The notes under the pieces: model-generated
Databases searched by the model: none
What the model saw: only the letters and a program-made list of their open reading frames with translations
Told to the model about the DNA's origin: nothing
Program-made: the position numbers and the translations under genes
NCBI RefSeq assembly: GCF_014698965.1
Contig: NZ_JACXAE010000014.1
Coordinates: 1-36,510, forward strand
DNA: 36,510 nucleotides
Reading direction: 5' to 3'
DNA from: Iningainema tapete BLCC-T55
Lineage (GTDB): Bacteria > Cyanobacteriota > Cyanobacteriia > Cyanobacteriales > Nostocaceae
Shown here: positions 8,250 through 16,390 of the stretch, one piece after another
How the letters are laid out: each line of letters begins with the position of its first letter
Position numbering within the stretch: position 1 is the first letter of the stretch

Positions 8250-11200
8250 ATGGCAAAGCGATCGCTTGTCGCTTCCGTTGCAGGCATTAACCGCGCTAGA
8301 CTTGCCTTAGAGCGCCAAAACCTGACGCAAAAGGCTTTACAACATCAGTTAGGTATAGCCTGGGCTACCGTCAATAAATTCTTTAATGGTAAACCTGTAG
8401 AACGATACATATTTACCGAAATTTGTCAATCCCTCAATTTGGATTGGCAAGAGATAGTTTCCCCATTAATCCCAGAGTCGGCGGAAAGTGAGAGTAAGGA
8501 AGAGGCAGAGATACCATTATCCCAATCCAGTGATTTATTAAATATACATAGCAATGCTCAGCGTGCGAGAACAGCCCTAGATCCCTATATTTTGCCGCGC
8601 ATTCGCCGCGAAGCACTACTAGAAAAATGCCTCAATGCCATCCGACAGGGAGTATATGAAGAAAGACGCCGCGTTATCCCTATCCTTGGTGCTGCAGGAT
8701 ATGGTAAAAGCACAATTCTTGGTACTATTTACGATGAACTTGATACTGAATTAGTACAATCTGGCAAGAGTTGGGTGGCATTAGTGCGATGCAACGATCT
8801 CATCGAAGGTATTGACACCTTTGCTACCGAACTTGGTGAAAAAGCCAGTGGTATCCGAGAATCAATTGTAGAAGTTACATCCAAATTAAGCACACAGCAT
8901 GGCAAGGGAGTGCTACTCATCGACACCCTTGATTTAGTCTTAGAGAAAAAACTAGTACCCGTACTGCGCGGTATTTTGTTGCAACTATTAGAAAATGGCA
9001 CTACTGTCGTATTTACCTGCCGCGAGTCAGATTATAGAGACTTTTTTGAACCCTACCACGAAAGTTTTGCAGGTTTTACAGAAAGTATACAGAAGTGTTT
9101 GATCACCGAGTTTGATGAAGAAGAAGTTAAAGAAGCAGCCACAGCCTTTTGTCAACAAGAATTAGGAATTGATACACCAGAAGGTTCCACAGAATTTGCC
9201 CAGAAAGTTATCGCACTGTCTGCCGACAGTAAATCCCTGGCTGACATCACTCGCAATCCATTGTTACTGGCTTTGATGTGTAAACTCTTTGCAGAAGACG
9301 GCAATGTACCAGAGGATTTAACCGTCAGTCAACTATATCAGATGTACTGGGATTTAAAAATTGCTACGAGTCGGAAAAATCGTGCAGACAGTCGTCGCAT
9401 CGGAATGTGGAAGCAAAATCTCTGCTTGTCATTAGCATCCGTGATGTATAATTCCTCCGATGAACGCTTGAGAGACTTTGTGTATGAAACTCAACTGGAA
9501 CTCAACGAAACCCAATTTCCTGCTTACGAAGAACTTATAAGTGACGGAGTTTTGCAAGAGCTGGGTGCAAACAGGGTGAGCTTCTTCCACCAAACCTTTT
9601 TAGAGTATGCGATCGCCCGTTACTTTGAATCAACCCCAACAGGAGAAGAGGCTAAACATCAAGTATTAAACCATCTGAGACAACCACAAAATAAATACTC
9701 CAAACATTACATTTGGTCAATTTTTCGTCAACTGCTGAACCTCGTCAACTTAGATGAGTTCCAGCGTATTTCTAACCAGTTGCACAAACAAGAACTTTAC
9801 CCCTTCCGTGCGATCGCTTTTGCAGCCGTATCCCGTACCGAACCAGAAAGTTCACACTTACTACTGCAACTACTCCCCACCGCACTCCAGCTAGGTGACG
9901 CCTACCAAGATACACTACTTGTTGCCGCAGCAGGCGCACCGACACGTCATGCTCAAACAGTATGGTTACTTGTTTTAGAACTGCTGACTCAAACTGGACA
10001 GACATTGGTGAATAAAGCGGCAGAAATTGCTGGAGAGTTACTCACCCGAATTCAAACTTATACTGAAAACCCCATTGAACAAGTATTTTCTGCTGTTGAG
10101 CAACGGAAAGTAGCACCGGAACTTGATGCCAAAGAAGAAGCAGTCAAAGTCTTAGGCAAGTTGATGAGTGCTTACGCCAAAACACCCAAAACCAGTAAAA
10201 GCAGAATTGATATTAATGTTTTAATTCCTTTAAAAGAGCGTTATTTTTCCTTTGGCAGTAATGCGCGTTCAATAGTAGTGCAACTATATTTGAATCCTGG
10301 AGTTCCCGATGCACTACAACGCGAACTTTTGATGTTAATTATCACGCAACCCATCACAGAACTAGCCAAGGAAAAAGAAAATGTGATAGAGTTACTCAAA
10401 CATTTACTACCTAGTTTAATTCAATCTGGAGACTCACCATTTGGTTCTTCTTGGTTTAAAGCACTTTACGCATCATTAGCCCAAGGGTGGGATTTAGTGC
10501 AAGCAGCAGTAATTGGACATCAAGCTGCCAACGATCCTGATTTGATGGCGAAGCTAATCAAAGAATTATTTAAAGAAAACTTATCCCAGGAAGATAGTGA
10601 AAAACTACGCCGCCATCAGATTGCTATTACCGAAGCCATTAAGAAAGGTGCTAGAAATTGTGTTGCTTCATCCTTGATAACTATCCCAATTAACACTGTT
10701 CCAAAGAATCGTCTTTCTACTATATGGTTTCTTATTAGGGAGGTGGCACATCAAGCTGATGAAAGCCAAATTTCACCAGAATTATGCTTATATTTAGCAC
10801 AGTGGATTTTGCCAATAGTTAGCAGTCATCCTACTGAATTAATCCCAGTTCTAGATGTTCTTGCATCCCATGAACCACGAGTAGAAGTATTACTTGGAGA
10901 AGTATTCGGACAAGTCATATCTGACGTACCTCAGCAAAAAATTAATTCTATTGTCAAAAAATTAAAATATGTTTCCTCGTCGCTTGAATCCTATTTAACT
11001 GCTACCTCAAATTATAAAGAATCAAGGGCAGCATTAGTCAAACTTTACCAACGTCAAGCAGAGAATTACCAATCAGAGTCAGCTATAAAATCTCTACTTT
11101 CTTTTTGTTTAGACGATTCTCGTGAGGTAGCTCTTGAAGCTAGTACAATTCTACTTAGAATGGCAGAAAAGCTACTTCAAATTCCTATAACTGATTTTGT

Positions 11201-11849
11201 TCCTATCCTTGCCAATTCAAAAATACTTGGTGTACGTTATCAATGTTTGAAATTGTTAATTAAAAGGGTAGAATTGGGTGGAGTTATGACAGATGTAGAT
11301 ATTATTAGTATCTGCACTACCTTAAAGAATGAAAGTCTGCCAGAAATCGTGCAACCGCTTTACGATTTAGTTAAGTGTTGGGTTCACACTAATAACTATA
11401 TCACAAACGATTTAGCTGAACTTATATTTGAGATTACTAATCGATTAGTAAGTGAGAGAGAGGGTGTACTGGTTAATGGCGGAATTGCACAATCTGCCTT
11501 TGTTACCTTAAAACATATTGCCAATCTTGAAGACTCGCGTCTGAATTCTCAATTAGGGTTATGTACTGTAAATTTATTGCGTGCTACAGATGTTAGAGAG
11601 GTAAATAGGGTATATGTTATCGGTCTACTTGACAAAGTAGCTAAATTCGATTCTATGTTTTTATCTCAAATTGTCAGAGAAGATTGTGTAACAGAAAATG
11701 GAATTTTACCAATTGCTAATCTTTATTCTATTGTTGTTGCAATTATTTATAATCAAGGGAAATACTCGCCTCTACTAGATGAAATATTAAATGATGAACG
11801 GTTGCCGCTAGAGGTGAAAAATAGGATTATCAGAGAACGGGAAGGTTGA
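8250..11849 (+). CDS. HTH-NACHT (STAND) ATPase with long helical-repeat C-terminus
   Basis: This is a 1199-residue signal-transducing ATPase. Residues 1-70 look like a helix-turn-helix domain (NLTQKALQHQLGIAWATVNK around 24-43), as seen at the front of many cyanobacterial NACHT proteins. A linker is followed by the NTPase: Walker A GAAGYGKST at 147-155, Walker B VLLIDTLDLV at 221-230, and FTCRES as a sensor-like strand near 252. The rest, about residues 450-1199, is helical and probably HEAT/TPR-like, the usual ligand-sensing part. No enzymatic effector domain is recognisable. Bacterial NACHT proteins are established anti-phage sensors. Its position divergent from RT-Cas1 fits a defence role, but the trigger and output are unknown. 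The ATG at 8250 starts well with the HTH. Confidence 0.85.
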   Translation: MAKRSLVASVAGINRARLALERQNLTQKALQHQLGIAWATVNKFFNGKPVERYIFTEICQSLNLDWQEIVSPLIPESAESESKEEAEIPLSQSSDLLNIHSNAQRARTALDPYILPRIRREALLEKCLNAIRQGVYEERRRVIPILGAAGYGKSTILGTIYDELDTELVQSGKSWVALVRCNDLIEGIDTFATELGEKASGIRESIVEVTSKLSTQHGKGVLLIDTLDLVLEKKLVPVLRGILLQLLENGTTVVFTCRESDYRDFFEPYHESFAGFTESIQKCLITEFDEEEVKEAATAFCQQELGIDTPEGSTEFAQKVIALSADSKSLADITRNPLLLALMCKLFAEDGNVPEDLTVSQLYQMYWDLKIATSRKNRADSRRIGMWKQNLCLSLASVMYNSSDERLRDFVYETQLELNETQFPAYEELISDGVLQELGANRVSFFHQTFLEYAIARYFESTPTGEEAKHQVLNHLRQPQNKYSKHYIWSIFRQLLNLVNLDEFQRISNQLHKQELYPFRAIAFAAVSRTEPESSHLLLQLLPTALQLGDAYQDTLLVAAAGAPTRHAQTVWLLVLELLTQTGQTLVNKAAEIAGELLTRIQTYTENPIEQVFSAVEQRKVAPELDAKEEAVKVLGKLMSAYAKTPKTSKSRIDINVLIPLKERYFSFGSNARSIVVQLYLNPGVPDALQRELLMLIITQPITELAKEKENVIELLKHLLPSLIQSGDSPFGSSWFKALYASLAQGWDLVQAAVIGHQAANDPDLMAKLIKELFKENLSQEDSEKLRRHQIAITEAIKKGARNCVASSLITIPINTVPKNRLSTIWFLIREVAHQADESQISPELCLYLAQWILPIVSSHPTELIPVLDVLASHEPRVEVLLGEVFGQVISDVPQQKINSIVKKLKYVSSSLESYLTATSNYKESRAALVKLYQRQAENYQSESAIKSLLSFCLDDSREVALEASTILLRMAEKLLQIPITDFVPILANSKILGVRYQCLKLLIKRVELGGVMTDVDIISICTTLKNESLPEIVQPLYDLVKCWVHTNNYITNDLAELIFEITNRLVSEREGVLVNGGIAQSAFVTLKHIANLEDSRLNSQLGLCTVNLLRATDVREVNRVYVIGLLDKVAKFDSMFLSQIVREDCVTENGILPIANLYSIVVAIIYNQGKYSPLLDEILNDERLPLEVKNRIIREREG

Positions 11850-12016
11850 TAGATAAAGTAAAAAGGCGAAAGATAGAATTTTGATTCTTTCCTTAAAAAT
11901 CTGTCAATAGACAGAACCAAACTGTTTATATCGTTGGTTACGCTAACTTGTCTATTTTTAGCGGTTTGTAGCTACAAATAGCGATTCAATATAGTTTAAC
12001 TACTTTAACCATACCT
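11850..12016. other. AT-rich gap before the coupling-protein gene
   Basis: This 167-bp spacer holds no gene. It includes a short palindrome GTAGCTAC and AT-rich stretches that could serve as the promoter of the downstream coupling protein. No terminator with a T-tract was seen after the STAND gene. Confidence 0.35.
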
Positions 12017-13912
12017 ATGAGTTTTCATTATAAGTTTTTGTTAAATCAGGCGGTGAACCAGCCTGTAATTGCTAGCAAAACAGAAGCGCCAATTCCACGT
12101 TCTTCAATTGATTTAGGTGGGTTGTTCAAACAATTCAGTAATCCAGAAGGACTATTAACAATAGGTGGGCTAATTTTTATCCTTTTGGTGTTGCGATTTG
12201 TTGGGGGCGGAAAAGGTAAAATTACCACAGGTAAGGTTTGTGGAGTTGCTGAGAAATTAACGGCAACCCAACTGGCGCTTAAGCAGATTAAGGAGCGTAA
12301 ACATAATAAGGTTTGCCTTTGGTGTGGTAGCCCTCGTTATTGGTGGAGAGGGAAGAATCTCAAAGGTGCGATCGCCACCGTACAAACAGCAATGGGCGCA
12401 ATTCCTACGGTTTGGCTTCCTCATGCCGAAAGGTCTATTTTGGTAATTGGTGCCCCTGGATCTGGAAAAACTTTTTCAACCATTGATCGCGCCATAGAAA
12501 GTGCGATGGTTCAAGGGTTTCCAATTATACTTTACGATAAGAAAGGCGACCAACTCAAGCTTCATGCACCGCTGGCTGCTCGTTACGGCTATAAAGTTCG
12601 GGTGTTTGCGCCGGGGGAACCCTATTCAGGAGTTATTAATCCTCTTGATTTTATGAAGTCCCCGCAAGACGCAGTTATGGCTGGGGAAATCGGGCAAGTT
12701 ATAAACAGAAACGCCAGTTCTAGTCAGGGAAAGAGTGATGAGTTTTTCTCCAAAGCTGGAGACTTGCTGGCTAAAGCGATTCTACAGCTAGTTAAGGGGT
12801 CTCGCTATCCAGACATGGCAATGGTTTATAGCGTGCTGAGACTGCCCAATTTAGTCAAGCGCATCGACTTTGCCGTCCAGTCCCGCGCTATGGACGAGTG
12901 GATAGCCACCAGTTTCAATCAGTTCCTTAGTGCTAAGGAAGCAGAAAAGACAATTTCAGGTATTTTGACAACGGCAGCTGGAACATTTAGTAGTTTTATC
13001 CAGGCTGATTTGTTGAGGGCTTTTATCGGCAATTCCGACATTCCCACACAAATTGAAGGTCGAGAGATGATAGTCTTTAAGCTAGATGACGAGCGTCGAA
13101 GCGTCGTGGGACCTTTGTTAGCAGCAGCAATTCATTTAATGGTTGTTTCTAACCTTAGTCGGACACGAAAAGACCCTTTAATCATTTCGCTTGACGAGTT
13201 TCCTTCAATTCGGTTGGATCGGATGCCCCAATGGATTAACGAATACCGTTCCAATGGCGCTTGTTTTATTCTGGGAATTCAAAGTTTGGAGCAGCTGTAC
13301 GAGGGTTATGGTGAAAAATTAGGGGCGGCGATCGCTAGTGCCTGTAGTACCCATGTTCTATTCAACCCTGGCAACCCCGACACTGCCAAAAAATATTCCG
13401 AGCGGTATGGTGAAAAAGAAATTACTCTCAAAAACAAGTCTACCACTCGCTCTAACGGAAACCAGTCGATTAGTTGGAACGAATCTCTTCAGAAAATGCC
13501 GCTGTTTTCAGTGGATGAAATTTTGCGTTTTCCTCCAGGGAAGTGTGTAATTACCAATCCTGGTTACAGTTCTGGGGGAGAAGGCTCAATCCCTTACCCT
13601 CTAACCATACCAATTCCCAAATCAGATTTAAAGCGCAAAGACGAAAGCGAGGGACTTTGGGACACGCATGTGAGAAAGCATTTGGAGAGCCGCGTCAAAC
13701 TCGCCAGCCTTGACCAGTTGACTGCAGCCCTTTACGAACGTATTGAAGAAGCAGAGCGTATGCTACCGTTGCCAGACGAGGCTGGCAATGTTCCACCGAC
13801 CAGCCCACCAAAGGGAGAAAGTGACACTCTCGATGCTTTAGACTCCGTTGTTCCTAAGAGAAATAACTTTACTCGTCGCGTTTTTGCACCTCCGCAGATT
13901 GGCAGCCGTTGA
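12017..13912 (+). CDS. VirD4/TraD-like type IV coupling ATPase
   Basis: This 631-residue protein looks like the inner-membrane coupling ATPase that brings a relaxase-DNA complex to a conjugation pore. One hydrophobic segment (about 46-63) follows a short N-terminus. A CxxC pair (C100, C103) comes next, then Walker A GAPGSGKT at 145-152. A Walker B strand ending in SLDEFPSI lies near 390-400, typical of TraG/VirD4 proteins. The final 90 residues are charged and probably disordered. Relatives usually have two membrane helices; only one is clear here. No relaxase or mating-pair gene is nearby, so the rest of the transfer machinery is elsewhere or lost. Its stop faces the TGT-like gene, seven bases apart. 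This gene supports a plasmid or integrative element setting. Confidence 0.85.
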   Translation: MSFHYKFLLNQAVNQPVIASKTEAPIPRSSIDLGGLFKQFSNPEGLLTIGGLIFILLVLRFVGGGKGKITTGKVCGVAEKLTATQLALKQIKERKHNKVCLWCGSPRYWWRGKNLKGAIATVQTAMGAIPTVWLPHAERSILVIGAPGSGKTFSTIDRAIESAMVQGFPIILYDKKGDQLKLHAPLAARYGYKVRVFAPGEPYSGVINPLDFMKSPQDAVMAGEIGQVINRNASSSQGKSDEFFSKAGDLLAKAILQLVKGSRYPDMAMVYSVLRLPNLVKRIDFAVQSRAMDEWIATSFNQFLSAKEAEKTISGILTTAAGTFSSFIQADLLRAFIGNSDIPTQIEGREMIVFKLDDERRSVVGPLLAAAIHLMVVSNLSRTRKDPLIISLDEFPSIRLDRMPQWINEYRSNGACFILGIQSLEQLYEGYGEKLGAAIASACSTHVLFNPGNPDTAKKYSERYGEKEITLKNKSTTRSNGNQSISWNESLQKMPLFSVDEILRFPPGKCVITNPGYSSGGEGSIPYPLTIPIPKSDLKRKDESEGLWDTHVRKHLESRVKLASLDQLTAALYERIEEAERMLPLPDEAGNVPPTSPPKGESDTLDALDSVVPKRNNFTRRVFAPPQIGSR

Positions 13913-13919
13913 CCGCTCT

Positions 13920-14656
13920 CTAGTTCCTGTAGACATCTGTTGTCAACAGCGGAAGCAAGCTTTTTTGAATGGACATTTCTTCCACCTCTTTGAGATAACG
14001 CTGTGCTTCAACTGGGTCATCAGGGTTTCGCCTTTCTCGACGGGCAGCCAAAGACCAAGCCATTGTGTCCGCACTCCACAGCCGCTGTGTTACTTCACCG
14101 TAACGTAGCGATCGCTTGCCACAACCGAATCCGTGAAGCTTCAAATCCTGGCGCACTACCTTAATGCCGCTGAGGATCGCAGCAATGGTCTTGGGGTGAC
14201 GACCAACTAGGGAACCTACCCCAACCCAAGCACCATGTGGCAGGCGATCGCCATATTGCTTCAAATGCTCAGTGTAGTCGTGTTTACAAAGCCCTTGAAG
14301 TGTCGGCATGATGTATACTTTATTTATAATTTGCCGTAGCGCATCATAGTTGGTGATGGTTGCTTTTTGATGTTCAGCTACCGATTTGTTGCTACGACGC
14401 AGGTGCTGGGGTTGGCATAGGTAGTCGGGTGCGACCACAGCATCAAGTTGTCCACAGCCGCACCAACGTTCAATTTGCTCTGCATACTCTTCAATCTTTA
14501 AGTAAGAGCCACCAAAGCTTCCGCAATCGAGTATCCAGTTGTTTGGACAGAAATTTTTTCGGTTTTTCGCTTAAGTAGCCGCCCTAGTGAGATGCAGCAC
14601 CTCTTAAACAAGTAAGCATGGTTAGGTTGGTGACAGCCGATGTAAAATTTTATCAT
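13920..14656 (-). pseudogene. Frameshifted tRNA-guanine transglycosylase-like (DpdA-like) gene
   Basis: Two reading frames together rebuild one protein of about 245 residues. From the ATG at 14656 the first frame reads MIKFYIGCHQPNHAYLFKRC and continues with a basic stretch to about 14550. The second frame then gives NNWILDCGSFGG and runs to the stop at 13920. Conserved-looking blocks are LDCGSFGG (the DSGG site of transglycosylases), VVAPDYLCQP, VGVGSLVGRHP, LHGFGCG and SADTMAWS. Together they match a small TGT-like family found on phages and plasmids, related to the enzymes that put 7-deazaguanines into DNA. The switch corresponds to a -1 shift (one base missing), plausibly at the run of six T on the plus strand at 14554-14559. 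It may be a true mutation, a sequencing error or recoding. The family call is from memory of motifs. Confidence 0.72.
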
Positions 14657-14720
14657 ATATTTTGCACAATTGTGTCAGAATTACTGTTAGTAAAGCGGCG
14701 ATATCGGTGTGGAAAAGTAA

Positions 14721-14975
14721 ATGTTTCAAAGACATAAAATCCATGAGCAACGAAACTTAGTAGGTAAGCTTAGCTTGGTGATTTTCGATGCTTGCGCTTG
14801 GTTTTTGATGGCTTGTTTCTTAGTTTTGGCAATGCTAGCGTTCTACTACCAGTTTGACAGTTGGTATTATTTGTTAGGCATTGCAGTTTTGCTTTGCCCA
14901 GAAATGCCGCTACACCCGCTCTTCAAAGTGTTTTCAATTTCTCTAATTTTGGTGTTGCTAAGAACGATTATCTAA
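14721..14975 (+). CDS. Small membrane protein of unknown function
   Basis: This 84-residue ORF is divergent from the TGT-like gene. It contains one strongly hydrophobic segment at about 18-46 and a second hydrophobic region from about 51 to 84, with a basic N-terminus, so it would sit in the inner membrane with two or three helices. A GGAAAAG stretch lies just upstream of the ATG. I do not recognise the family. The hydrophobic pattern is the main reason to think it is real rather than a chance frame. Confidence 0.5.
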   Translation: MFQRHKIHEQRNLVGKLSLVIFDACAWFLMACFLVLAMLAFYYQFDSWYYLLGIAVLLCPEMPLHPLFKVFSISLILVLLRTII

Positions 14976-15002
14976 TTTGTTAAGTTCTGGGCAGGACTAG
15001 TA

Positions 15003-15641
15003 TCAAATTTCTACTTCCTCTATTTCTTCTAAAGGTAGAGTTAGTGTTTGAGAAGAAATAGGTGATACAAGTACAGTTGACCGTTTTCTTTTTTGACGGA
15101 ACGGCTGTTCAGTTAATACTGAAACTAGCCATTGTTGGGTTTCTTCATGCTGTTTTTGGTTCCAGTAAATTTCGTGTTTTTTGGCTGCTTGTTTGGAGTG
15201 CAATGCTAATATTGTTAATTGTAACTGCTCAGGTGGAATCATTAAATACTCTGAAGTTACCCAGAGCTTAACTTTGTCATACCAGTTGAGCCGGGGTTGT
15301 CGAATTGCCCACTCAATTAGTTTGACTGATTTTTTTTCAAAGGCTACATTTGTGTTGATCTCGATTACTGCATTGTCTTCATTGAGTTGCAAAGCAGCGC
15401 TAAAGTGAGCATCAATGAGCAATTTATCTTTTTTAAGAGTAAATATTTCTGGAACTTGCGCTCGCACCTGCTCGACCCATTGGTTAATTTGTGGGTGCGC
15501 TTCCAACAGTGGTTTTACAGGGAGTTCCAGAAAAATTTGCTTTATAACCAGCTGGAGGTTTTTCTGGTCATAGTTGGCTGGCGAAGCTAGGGTTTTTGAA
15601 TTAAGTAAAATCCCAATATCTGAAATCGTGAGTTGTCGCAT
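15003..15641 (-). CDS. Possible PD-(D/E)XK-fold protein, catalytic lysine missing
   Basis: This 212-residue protein is not clearly recognised. Its middle resembles the PD-(D/E)XK nuclease core: an aspartate in LLIDAHF (about residues 74-80), then a strand VIEIN with a glutamate at the E-x-K position but asparagine instead of lysine, and a helix EQLQLTILAL like the Q-motif helix of Cas4/RecB-type nucleases. If this reading is right, the enzyme may be inactive or use a displaced lysine (FEKK follows closely). The C-terminus is basic, then acidic (LPLEEIEEVEI). It converges with the small membrane-protein gene. It could equally be an unrelated plasmid protein. Confidence 0.55.
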   Translation of the reverse strand: MRQLTISDIGILLNSKTLASPANYDQKNLQLVIKQIFLELPVKPLLEAHPQINQWVEQVRAQVPEIFTLKKDKLLIDAHFSAALQLNEDNAVIEINTNVAFEKKSVKLIEWAIRQPRLNWYDKVKLWVTSEYLMIPPEQLQLTILALHSKQAAKKHEIYWNQKQHEETQQWLVSVLTEQPFRQKRKRSTVLVSPISSQTLTLPLEEIEEVEI

Positions 15642-15754
15642 GGCCTTTGGTTTTGGTTTCCATCAGCCATGCGGCGATAGCCGCCTCACAAACCGCAAAG
15701 TACTTTAATCGACAGTGGATGTTGCATTTGAGACAAGAGTCTGACTGTTGGGGG

Positions 15755-15802
15755 GCGAATGTGCTTTGCACACGCTGCGCGAATGTGCTTTGCACACGCT
15801 GC
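15755..15802. repeat. Two perfect tandem copies of a 24-bp unit
   Basis: The unit begins GCGAATGTGCTTTGCACACG and ends CTGC. It is repeated exactly at 15755-15778 and 15779-15802, and a third partial copy starts at 15803. The unit contains the inverted element GTGCTTTGCAC. GC-rich, partly palindromic tandem repeats of this type are dispersed in filamentous cyanobacteria. Overlapping open frames on both strands across this region are by-products of the repeat. Confidence 0.85.
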
Positions 15803-15864
15803 GCGAACGCACGCTTGTTCTATATATTGTTCGTCGAGCTTCTATTCGGAGTATGGGAAGAATT

Positions 15865-15882
15865 TGTGCGCAATTGCGCACA
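15865..15882. promoter_or_regulatory. Perfect 18-bp palindrome, operator candidate
   Basis: TGTGCGCAATTGCGCACA is an exact inverted repeat in a 750-bp region without a convincing gene. Its length and symmetry suit a dimeric regulator or a replication/transfer protein. About 60 bp downstream, AGGGGG precedes an ATG at 15961 opening a 29-codon frame that ends at 16050. That frame is too short to call as a gene. Confidence 0.5.
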
Positions 15883-16050
15883 TTTTCTACCACCATCGCA
15901 GCTAAGCTCGAAGAGAAGAGTAAAGTTTTAACCTGCTCTATAGTAGGGGGTAGATATAGCATGGCTGACACTAGGGGCAACAGCCACGACCTCGCACAAC
16001 TTGTGTGCAACAGCAACCGCATAAATTCTTACTGGGCAAAATTTCCATAG

Positions 16051-16390
16051 GCGGGTGAAAAATCTGTTACTGACTTTTTTTTGAACTGTCTAGCTATTTA
16101 GTCATACATAATTATTTTTTTGTGTACCTTGAAGCTTACTAGATAAGCCTTTGAAGCTATTTTGCCCCCAGTGTCAGCTATGCTAGACCCACCCCATATT
16201 CTTTAATTTACTTAAACCAAGGCTTACGAGTCTTTCCCATTTCACATTTATCCATTGGTTTTCTCACACTAATTGCTCTGATGAATCGAACGCCTAGTGC
16301 TATTCCTGACCCTTCGGAATCTGAGCATTTCTTATTTTCCTCTGCTTAGAGTGATGGAAGAGCGCTAGGGAGGAAGCAATCCTCAGTAGT
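16051..16390. other. Gene-poor segment after the SNF2 gene
   Basis: I see no complete gene. On the minus strand there is a frame without a start codon that ends MDKCEMGKTRKPWFK near 16203. It runs about 46 codons from a stop near 16350 and could be a remnant, but there is nothing to confirm it. No T-tract terminator is obvious. Confidence 0.35.

Noticed and set aside
15647-16050. Overlapping frames of 94-105 codons on both strands
   Set aside because: They are produced by the tandem 24-bp repeats, carry repeated peptide units and overlap one another. None shows a coding signature.
15961-16050. 29-codon frame with an AGGGGG site upstream
   Set aside because: Too short and without any recognisable feature. 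Mentioned only under the palindrome entry.
16203-16350. Minus-strand frame ending MDKCEMGKTRKPWFK
   Set aside because: It has no start codon upstream of its last 15 residues and no family match that I know. Possibly a remnant, not callable.
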